From assembly GCA_963682175.1 (NCBI GenBank), contig OY821787.1, positions 20,190,501 to 20,254,500 of the forward strand: DNA of 64,000 bases, written 5' to 3'. Made by a program: the position numbers and the translations under genes. The notes below the pieces were generated by a model. The model made no database searches, was not told where the DNA came from, and saw nothing but the letters and a program-made list of their open reading frames with translations. Positions 54,765-64,000 of this stretch are shown in pieces; position 1 is the first letter of the stretch; every line of letters begins with the position of its first letter. The DNA comes from Triglochin maritima. Lineage: Eukaryota; Streptophyta; Magnoliopsida; Alismatales; Juncaginaceae.

Positions 54765-55607
54765 AACTCTTCCTCCTCCCTTGTATACATCTCCTCTCTT
54801 GGTGGTCATCCTCTCTTAGAGCAAAACTCTGGTGGACAGAGGCTACTTGTAATTGGAGTGAGTAATAAAAGATGTTTTGTTAGTTTCTTCATATTGTCTC
54901 TTTTCAATTCTTGCATACTTAGTTAACTTCGTTTGTTTTAGTCTTCTTAGAATTAATTAGCATGTTTTCTTTCCTTAGTATGAATGTTAGTCTAATAATG
55001 TGTGACTAGTTCCATCCCCCTTTGGGGGTGGAGTTGATGTCTATACATGGTATGTAGACGGAATCAATGCTAAAAATTGTTGTATGTGAGAAATGTAAGT
55101 ATACTTGTTTTAATTAAAGAGAATACTTAACTTGATGGTTTCTGCCATAATATTTGGGTACATCCCATGCTTGTTTAGGTTCTGAATAACAAACTTGTCG
55201 TGCTCCTATTAATCACCAAGGTTAGTGATTTGGATGATAGATATTGCCATGAGGTACTTCTTATGAATAACAAACACTACCTACACTTGAGCTTATTGTA
55301 TCAATTCATCACCACTTATTTCATGTTTACACACACTCCACCTCTTAGGGGTGTTCCATTCCTGATTTCTAGCTTCATTTATTAGTCACTTAGTTTAGAT
55401 TTATTTAGTGCTTTCATCTTCTTTGTTTGTTTCATATTAGTGTAGCGTAGCATAGTTAGTCTAGTTAGTTTAATCAATCTTTTCTCAACCTTGTTTCCCA
55501 CTCACCTTCGAACTAACCAAAGTTGACACACCTCCCTGTGGATCGGCCTGTATTTTCCACTGCTTCAACGCGGCCATGCACTTGCAGTTATAAAAACTTC
55601 CTCAATC

Positions 55608-56629
55608 TTCCCTGCAAACGAGAACTAGTGCAACGCATTTACATATAGTATATATTACACAATTTAGTTTTTCCTTCATCTCTTAATCAAACAATTGAAA
55701 CCCATTGAAAATGATTTATGCATCCATAGTTCAAAATATAAAACAATTGAACTGCAGTTTATTTAAATTCTCAAAGGGAAAACTTTAAATAAACTAAGTT
55801 GTCTCTTTCGTTTTGTCTATTTCTTGTGAAATAATCATTTAATAAAAAACGAAAATTTTACGTAATTAGACATAAGTCTAAATATTAATTCTAACATTCA
55901 TATCACACATTTTATAACATTTGAAACTATATAAAGAATCAATTAAAATTAAATCAACAAAACTATCAAAAATCTTGGAAGAGACATCAAACATGAATTG
56001 CTTCGATTGTGGATGGTAAACTAAAATTAATTATATAGTCTAATCATTGAAAAATGGAAGAAATGCTCTGATACAACTTTAGGATTTCATGCCCCTAGGT
56101 ATGTATATATTTTTAAAAATTATACAGGCATACAAGATCGATTTCCATATTTTCGACGATTTCATCTATATTGTTTATATTTAGTCTAATATCATGTAAT
56201 CTACATATATATTAAAATAAGCAGAAGAGGATCATACCCAAAGGTTCTCTAAAACGTTTTTGAAGATATGAAGTTGCCCCGCGGGTTGAATCGCCTGTCG
56301 ATTCGCCTCGAAGTCATCCCCAAACTCTAAACAAGATTAAAGAGAAAGGATGTAGCCAATTCAATCTCAAAATCAAGCTTATAATCTAGACAATAACCCC
56401 TCTAAATCTCCGTGAGAATTTAATCTCCAAAAGCTCAAAAATAATTCAGATAAATTCGGATGTATTAGTGGAGAGGTTAGGGAGAGAGAATATTTTTGCA
56501 TTAAATTAAAACAAGTAGGGAGAGGAGAGTTATTTATAGACTCTCCCAACACCCACATCATGGGCTACCCACTAACCCATGATATCTTGCTTTTCTCTTC
56601 CTAAAACCAATCACAAATCTATACGTAAT
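55608..56629 (-). mobile_element. Reverse Angela-like fragment (leader and part of LTR)
   Basis: 55608-56064 matches the leader at 27282-27762. The reversed primer site gctctgatacaa lies at 56065-56076 (one or two bases off). 56077-56629 matches the LTR end, with TATA near 56530 (tatttatag). It is cut at 56629 by the next element and shows more changes than the other Angela copies, so it is probably older. Confidence 0.8.
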
Positions 56630-59278
56630 TGTAACGCCCCCGATCTCGCGGGTACGCACACTGGGAAAGACTACAAGTGTCGCGATCGGAGACCTCCGCG
56701 ATGACCGAAGGAGTTACAAAAGACAGACCAAACAACAACTCAACAATACGTAGAGAGATCATCCATTGATAGACTAACATAAAAAAAACTCAAAAGTGAT
56801 AGAATATCCATATATGGTTAGAAGGTCAAATACATTACACCGAGTTCAAAGGGAAATACATCGTAAATAATGCGGAAGCAAAAGACAAACTGAAGAATAT
56901 GGTCGACGTGTCCCTCGTGTCCAAAATCTTCGACTACTCGTCCAGTCCGCCCTGTGGAAACCTAAGTACCTGCAATCACCGTATTAACAAATGCGTGAGT
57001 TTTCAATTAAGAAAACCCAGTATGCCTCAGCCAACACAAATGAAATAAATATAACACATGCAATAAGTCTAACTAAGACTAGCAGCAGTCTAACAGAAAC
57101 AAGTGCACAGAATGCATCAGAAGGGCAATGACTCCACCACCCATGCCTACCGGATGCACCCGACGCGTTCCTCGCAAGGAACCAGAACACCAGCCTCGCT
57201 GGTCAGAGGTGGTCACCCGTCGGTGACCCACCGCTCGGCACAAAGCGGTGCGCCGGTTAGATGTCCCAACTCGCGGAAAAGAACCTACATGGTGCCATCG
57301 CAACATTGGGTCCACCTAACCTGAGACAGAATGGCAGCGCGCCTGCCCAGGACTTATCTTACGCCTGGCCTCCCAACGTGAAGGTCTTAGTCGAATGGCC
57401 TCCGGAACTAGAGGACCCACCCGTGGCCCGTCGGCCCAGAAAACAATACGTGCCCAAATTACTTCATCGGATTATATGCAATGCAAACTACCCGAGGATC
57501 TATATATCCCGGGTAGTTATAAAATCTAGTGCGAGCTTAAGGAAGGCACATAATTGCTTCCTTGCAGCTCCTCACACCAAATCAGACTTCAAAAAGATCA
57601 TATTGCACAACCACTCACGGTCGCAATTAATCTTAGCTAGAACAATAAATGGTACGACAATCAACGAATTCATCTACGGGTCATGATATGGAGTTGTAAG
57701 GTCTGATATCCTATTTGCCATGCCTGACCACCACATGATACTCCAGGTCAGACATAAATGAACATGAACAGAGCAACATAAACAGCACAGATGCTAGAGA
57801 CACTAAGACCTAACGTCATAGACAGTCGATAATATGCACCATCATTTTCAGAACATGTATGCTATGGAAAATGGAATTTCAGAACATGATCAGAACCTAT
57901 ATGAGCACGAAATAACATCTATATCAGTACATACATGCATGATCATGATAATGAAATATAGGCAACAGCAATAAACAGCACAATGAACCACTAAGGACTT
58001 ACGTAACATGAACACTAACACTCCAGAACGTGCATGCATTCTCAATGTAGATCTAGGCACTAAATCAGCGGTTATGAAAATATAATTAATGGTTACTAGA
58101 TAAGAACTTGTCCTCTAATGAGTAATTAGCTTATGAACCTTGCAAATCAGCACATCATGCATGAATATCAGGATTGTTTCTGGTGCATCATGCTTTAAAC
58201 GAGGTCTGAAATCCATAATAATTTATGGAGTTTATGCATAAACATAACCAGTAATGCACCCGTATCAATAAGTGAAATTGTGAAGCAATAATACAGCCAA
58301 TGATGAGATTAAACTACCGCATGAACACAATGCAATCAGACCAACAAAACTTCAACAACCGATCAAGCAGGTAGGGTTGCACATCACGCGAAACGCGTGC
58401 AACAACCCTTCCTAAGGAGCTCTCCTTTGCCCCGCCTCCTCCCTTCTGATTTACCATCAGAGTACCACCAGGTACGTGGGGTAGGAGTCATGCAATGATC
58501 AGATATGCTCAGCCAGGAACGAATTCCTAAGCTACACCAAGCTTACCCGAGTTGCACCCTGAAATGGTCCGCACCCAGCTCTCCAACCCGACCAGACCTT
58601 GATGCTGGACCAAAACTCCACCCAATCCTACCACTACATCCTATTCTAAAGGCTAGAGGCATACCTGAGTTGTAGGGGTCGCCTGAGCTAGCACAAGACT
58701 CCAAAGCTGTGCCTAATAGAAGCCTTTGCTTCTACTCCTCAAGCTGCAGGATCTCCACCAGCAGGAACCAGATGTGGTGGTGGTTATGGGGACAAGGCTT
58801 TGTGACGTGGGGAGGAGAAGAGAGTAAGAGGTCGGCTGCTCTAGGGTTGCACAATTTGTGTTTCAAGAAATAAACTTCAAAGGCAATAAATCATATCTCT
58901 AGCTGGCCCCATCCCTACTTTCCAAATGCGTGAGATCTCAAAATTTGCAAGGATCCAAGTGAATCATCTCCTGATGACATGGTAGCCAAACCACCATCCA
59001 CACGCCAGCCCAGCCCATCCAAATCCGAGCTCAACCAAAAACTAAGCCCACGCTCACATGGTTTGCACCCGAGCGACTCGATTAAGCCACCGATTGCAAA
59101 AACTGCCCGATGTGTCGCACCAGACCACAAACCACATGAACTCACCAAAAAATAAACTTTATTAAGTCTGAGCATGAAGTCACAGGCATACAATAAGCAC
59201 ACCTGGAAGACGTCGAAAAAGAAGAGACCACAAGGTAAATAAGTTTTTAAATAAAGTGGCAGGAGAGCGGGTCTTACA
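56630..59278 (-). repeat. LARD-like LTR (3' LTR)
   Basis: 2,649 bp; TGTAACGCCCCCGA to ...GGGTCTTACA. The first 1,194 bp are matched by 62807-64000, with about 14 differences, all before about 57300. It holds a plus-strand open frame 57261-57686 (141 codons), antisense to the element, identical in the right LTR. I regard that frame as incidental. Confidence 0.85.
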
Positions 59279-59294
59279 ACCTACCCCCCTTAAA
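59279..59294 (-). other. Polypurine tract of the LARD-like element
   Basis: The plus strand reads acctaccccccttaaa directly after the LTR end; the reverse is TTTAAGGGGGGTAGGT. Confidence 0.85.
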
Positions 59295-62200
59295 CAAAAT
59301 TTCGTCCTCGAAATTTGCTATCCCTAACCCTCAAAATGCTCGGGATACAAAGTCCTCATATAATCCTCCAGACACAAACTTTTCAGTAATAACGTAAACA
59401 AGGGGCACCGCAAAAACGTTGCCAACAACGGCTATGAAACAATACCTATAGTATCAAATTCTTGACCTATAAACCTTCATCCACATCATTACACTCAAAC
59501 AGAAATAACAACAGCCATAAGACAATGAAATACAAGTGTCATGATAGTCATAGATCCTGAGAACCAATCATGAACAAATCACATGAATATGCAAGTAATA
59601 ATAAGAGAAAATATGACTTGTGGACAGCAATTTAACCATGAAGATCACCTAAAATCTAGCAAGTAGTAGTGTATACTCGTATGGCACCTTGACAACAACT
59701 AATCGGGAAGGTCACATCAAATCTAGCAAATAATCATACATGATGATAGTATATGTTGACAACAAACTAAATAGAAGGGTCACATGAAATCCAACAAGTA
59801 ATAATGTATGAACCTATGATACATTGACAATCATAAAATTTCAAGCAACTAATATATACATACATATGCGACATCTTCATAGTAATTATCCATGAGGATC
59901 ATATAATTTCCATCAACCAATTAATACATGCATATGTGACGTCTTAGCGGCAACAAAACGTAAATAACATATGGTATTTAACAGCAACCTAATCATGAGA
60001 TCATATAGTTCCAGCAACTAAATAATACATATCATACATGTAATGTATCAAGACCGCAATTAAATGAAGAAGGAATAACAAGCTCTCTATAGATAAACAT
60101 ACGTGCAAATGATGTATTTAGGCAGCAAATAAATCATGGAAATAATTACAAGATCTTCATAGACAATACTCCTGCACGAGACATATGTAGGCAACAATTA
60201 AATCGTGTCATAATAACAAGATCCCCATGGATTTCTATATTTACATGTACATGAGTTATGAGGACAACAAATTAAATGTGTAATTATAATAAAATTTCGA
60301 TGGTTAAATATACATGTGCATTATGTATCTAGGCAATAACTAAATCATGAAATCATAGTCATAACATCACAACATGAACTTACTTGCATGCACTTACATC
60401 ATCATACCCATAACAACAACATGAACAATTATAATAAATTTGGTAAAGCACATGCTATAGTAATCATGGATCATTGAAATCAAACATGCAACCAGCAAGA
60501 GCTATGGGTCATGATGAGATGATTATACAACATTTACTTCAATCTATAGTAACGCATTCATGGGTTTTGAATTTATTCAAACACGAATCTAAATATAATT
60601 AGGAGAAATATGAGACAATAACGTAACTGATTTCAGGGCTCATCATGCAAGACATCGAGGCTGTAAATTCAACCTCTAATCGCATATAAACACCTGAAAT
60701 TTGCATTAGTTGCATTATATATTAAACATACTAAGATTGAGATTATATGAATAATATAAGATCCCACGATGCAATCATGACAATACAAGTGATAGGCATG
60801 CATGCATGAATGGATGGTGAGTTACTTCTGATTTCAACATTTCAGGGCATAGCATCATGCACATAGTAGAATCAAAACTGTTTGGTTAACCTTTTCATAT
60901 AGTGCAATTTCTTGTTTCCAACAACTAAGTCATGCGTACTAGTATAACTTCCTAACATCAATCTAAACATGAAATGAGTAATAGAATGCGTACAATAGTA
61001 AAAGGCATCGTAGTAAAAAGCTACAAGCGTTCGATAGCACGAGTCATAAATTTCAGGACATATATGCGTTACAATCTTGCAAATAAGGCCATGATCAGAT
61101 ATTATATCGACATGAAACAGTACATGTATCAGTAATACAACATGGTGAACATGCATATGAGATCAGGAGTCTACATATATCCATAAATACTATACATACA
61201 TGCATTCGGATTAAGATAAGTCATGGAATAAGTTGCATATGTCATGGATGAGTACATATTTTATTCTAAATGAAAGCATAACGATAACATCAGAGAAGGT
61301 ATACAAAAACAGATCACGAATGTGTTATGCTTACTACTGGAATGAAATCAACTCAAATAAGAAGTCATCACAAACAACACCTATAATCCAACTGATTGCA
61401 CCCATCGAAATTTCAGAACGTATATGCATTAGAAGATAGTGATTCAGAAAATGGCACGAGAGCATATGAACAGGAATTAATATATGAATATATCAGTAAT
61501 CTAACAAGGAAAGCATATATCTAGAAATCAGAAGTCGGAGCATATTCATGATCGATATAAATCTACATGCATAAGGATTTGCACAAAAATAGACGGCATA
61601 GGATGAATAGCATAACTCATAAATTCTGATATAATATTCATGTGAGAGCATAACAAGTCATAGCAGAGAAGGTTTATGGAAATCAGATCATACACGTAAA
61701 CTGAACATGGTGGGGATAAAATCAGACTTGAGAAACTCATAGCAACATTAGAGTCAATACATGCATTTATTCCAATTGCATCAACATTTATATTAAAATA
61801 TATAACTTATGCTCAGATGTTGTAAAGAATATATCTCAGATGGATTACAAATCAGAGCATATACATTGATTAGTCATGACTGGGATAAAATCACACATTT
61901 AATTCCTCTTAACATTCCAATCGATAAATGCAGCATTCCTTGAACATAAAATCAGATCACCATAGAAACTAGATTTGAAATCAATAACATGTCATGACGC
62001 CTGATCCAAATCAAAAAAATTAACATGTGATTATGACATCTAACATCAGTAAGCATATCATGCGAGAAAATCCAGACTTGATCACAATATCATGCATGAA
62101 CTTAACATCTAAAAGATCACAAGATTCTACACCACAAGGTTATTAACACATCACTCAACATGAAAGCAAAAGCCCTCCCCAACTAGCTCTCCACGATCGA

Positions 62201-62792
62201 CCCCACTTCCTCTGGTTTCTCCAGCAAACCACCAAGGAAGACTGAGGCCCAAGTCGTGGCAGAGATGGAGGTGCTCAGCCACATCTGAAATTCGGATGGT
62301 GCACCACAGTCCACACAATCGGTGGATCTCCACTAGTGCATACTAAACCTCAGATCGGCAAACACAATGGTGCTGGACAAAACTTCGTCCGACACTCACT
62401 CTACATCCTCTTATGCTACAGGGGTAGGAGCATACCTGAAACTAATGGAGAAGGACACCTGAGTTTGCTGGAATTCAGCTGCAGCCGCCTCCCATGCTTG
62501 CTAGCTAGTGATCTCTTGCACTTGCACTTCTTGCTTGTTTGACCAATGGGACTTGTTGGAGATCTCAGCACCAAAACGTAGGAGGAGGTGAGGGAACTGA
62601 TAAAGACAGATAGGGTTGGGTGGTTCGTTCTCCAAGTACACGAGACAATCCACAAGAAGCAATTTAACCAATGCAAATATAATCTATCACTATCAGAAAG
62701 CAATTCTACAAAATAAGAAATTACCGACAGGGTTTGGGCAAGATGCCCCACTGGAGAGTCTTCAGATTTTGTACACTTTAGGGACCGACCTT
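59295..62792 (-). other. Non-coding interior of the LARD-like element
   Basis: About 3.5 kb, AT-rich, no recognisable gag or pol; open frames are all under 100 codons except one of 140 codons near the right LTR (62416-62838) without a known domain. 59610-60360 is a degenerate tandem array. 61270-61760 has a loose repeat about 370 bp apart ('agcataac...cagagaaggt'). 62190-62560 shares short blocks with the LTR at 58600-58760 ('ctacatcct', 'gcatacctga'). Confidence 0.75.
59610..60360. repeat. Degenerate tandem array, about 68-bp period
   Basis: 'gacaacaa'-type unit starts lie at 59623, 59691, 59758 and 59826 (spacing 68, 67, 68). Later units are more diverged (for example near 59947, 60115, 60190 and 60270). 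Each unit loosely reads: caacaa-taaat-catg-aagatcac-aaatct-caagtaata-tacatg. Confidence 0.7.
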
Positions 62793-62803
62793 CTCTGATA
62801 CCA
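62793..62803 (-). other. Primer-binding site, initiator tRNA-Met type
   Basis: The plus strand reads ctctgatacca; the reverse is TGGTATCAGAG. Three bases (agg) separate it from the LTR start at 62807. Confidence 0.85.
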
Positions 62804-62806
62804 AGG

Positions 62807-64000
62807 TGTAACGCCCCCGATCTCGCGGGTACGCACACTGGGAAAGACTACAAGTGTCGCGATCAGAGACCTCCGCGACGACCGAAGGAGTTACAAAAGA
62901 CAGACCAAACAACAACTCAACAATACGTAGAGAGATCATACATTGATAGACTAACATAAAACAAAACTGAAAAGTGATAGAATATCCATATATGGTAAGA
63001 AGGTCAAATACATTACACCGAGTTCAAAGGGAAATACATCGTAAATAATGCGGAAGCAAAAGACAAACTGAAGAATATGGTCGACGTGTCCCTCGTGTAC
63101 AAAATCTTCGACTACTCGTCCAGTCCGCCCTGTGGAAACCTAAGCACCTGCAAGCACCGCATTAACAAATGCGTGAGTTTTCAATTAAGAAAACCCAGTA
63201 TGCCTCAGCCAACACAAATGAAATAAATATAACACATGCAATAAGTCTAACTAAGACTAGCAGCAGTCGAACAGAAACAAGTGCACAGAATGCATTAGAA
63301 GGGCAATGACTCCACCACCCATGCCTGCCGGATGCACCCGACGCGTTCCTCGCAAGGAACCAGAACACCAGCCTCGCTGGTCAGAGGTGGTCACCCGTCG
63401 GTGACCCACCGCTCGGCACAAAGCGGTGCGCCGGTTAGATGTCCCAACTCGCGGAAAAGAACCTACATGGTGCCATCGCGACATTGGGTCCACCTAACCT
63501 GAGACAGAATGGCAGCGCGCCTGCCCAGGACTTATCTTACGCCTGGCCTCCCAACGTGAAGGTCTTAGTCGAATGGCCTCCGGAACTAGAGGACCCACCC
63601 GTGGCCCGTCGGCCCAGAAAACAATACGTGCCCAAATTACTTCATCGGATTATATGCAATGCAAACTACCCGAGGATCTATATATCCCGGGTAGTTATAA
63701 AATCTAGTGCGAGCTTAAGGAAGGCACATAATTGCTTCCTTGCAGCTCCTCACACCAAATCAGACTTCAAAAAGATCATATTGCACAACCACTCACGGTC
63801 GCAATTAATCTTAGCTAGAACAATAAATGGTACGACAATCAACGAATTCATCTACGGGTCATGATATGGAGTTGTAAGGTCTGATATCCTATTTGCCATG
63901 CCTGACCACCACATGATACTCCAGGTCAGACATAAATGAACATGAACAGAGCAACATAAACAGCACAGATGCTAGAGACACTAAGACCTAACGTCATAGA
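62807..64000 (-). repeat. LARD-like LTR (5' LTR), cut by window end
   Basis: Matches 56630-57823. The last roughly 520 bases are identical to the other LTR by eye. The same antisense open frame is at 63439-63864. Confidence 0.88.

Larger units (their letters stand above)
53583..55607 (+). repeat. Athila-type 3' LTR (element E) with MITE insertion
   Basis: TGATTAACATC (53583) to about ...ctcaatc (55607). One U3 palindrome copy lies at 53949-53966. The TATA box (54086-54094) is split by the hAT-type MITE. The LTR part after the MITE diverges in its middle (54990-55330) but recovers the terminal block. It joins a reverse Angela leader at about 55608. Confidence 0.8.
56630..64000 (-). mobile_element. 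LARD-like non-autonomous LTR element, reverse, right end outside window
   Basis: Left LTR 56630-59278, reversed polypurine tract 59279-59294, a 3.5 kb non-coding interior, reversed initiator-Met primer site 62793-62803, and right LTR from 62807 to beyond the window. Orientation follows from primer site and purine tract. There is no gag or pol motif in any frame. The 'aaatttcgaggacgaaattt' end resembles Tekay/Del-type Gypsy elements, a likely but unproven source. The presumed left target duplication is gtaat (56625-56629); its partner is not in view. Confidence 0.82.

Noticed and set aside
57261..57686. 141-codon plus-strand open frame, also at 63439-63864, as a possible gene
   Set aside because: It lies in an LTR and is antisense to the element; identity of the two copies follows from the identical LTR tract. 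No known domain. Kept only as part of the identical-tract finding.

Overview
This is nuclear DNA of a flowering plant (probably a eudicot, but no host gene is present to place it). The whole 64 kb is repetitive: LTR retrotransposons of four kinds, two CACTA-type DNA-transposon remnants, one hAT-type MITE and one captured DUF4283 sequence. Nearly every coding region is broken by stops, frameshifts or deletions, so no gene here is expected to make its full product. I see no tRNA, rRNA, CRISPR array or intact host gene.

Layout. 1-914 is the tail of an Athila-type LTR, followed by about 1.5 kb with CACTA-like motifs and little else. 2398-32060 is a four-level nest: an internally deleted SIRE-like Copia element is split by a reverse Angela-like Copia element (3381-29157, target duplication CTCGG). 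That element is split by a forward Athila-type Gypsy element (4833-23588), whose 3' LTR is split by a forward Angela-like element (13218-23191, target duplication ATAGT). 32061-33539 is a minus-strand CACTA fragment (Transposase_24/Ulp1-like).

33540-55607 is a mosaic of at least six truncated Athila-type pieces in both orientations. It holds LTRs pointing away from a DUF4283/zinc-knuckle sequence (34657-35787), a reverse transcriptase/integrase stretch (37286-39714), a third ORF (42436-43113), gag pieces (45757-46500, 49592-51080), a CACTA remnant (to 48060) and a hAT MITE lodged in an LTR TATA box (54095-54756). 55608-56629 is a reverse Angela scrap. From 56630 to the end is a reverse LTR element with 2.6 kb LTRs, an initiator-Met primer site and a 3.5 kb interior without coding capacity (LARD-like).

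What may be new lies in the non-coding parts. The Athila-type 3' UTRs carry three consecutive hairpins, and between subfamilies two of them show compensatory base changes while loop II keeps a GNRA form. These elements also carry a 30-bp hairpin array whose inverted copy lies in gag, a second purine tract about 1 kb upstream of the true one, and an 18-bp palindrome present in both U3 and leader. CGGTNNACCG clusters occur in the LTRs of two different Copia lineages. All alignments were done by eye; lineage names are inferred from motifs and not from a database search.
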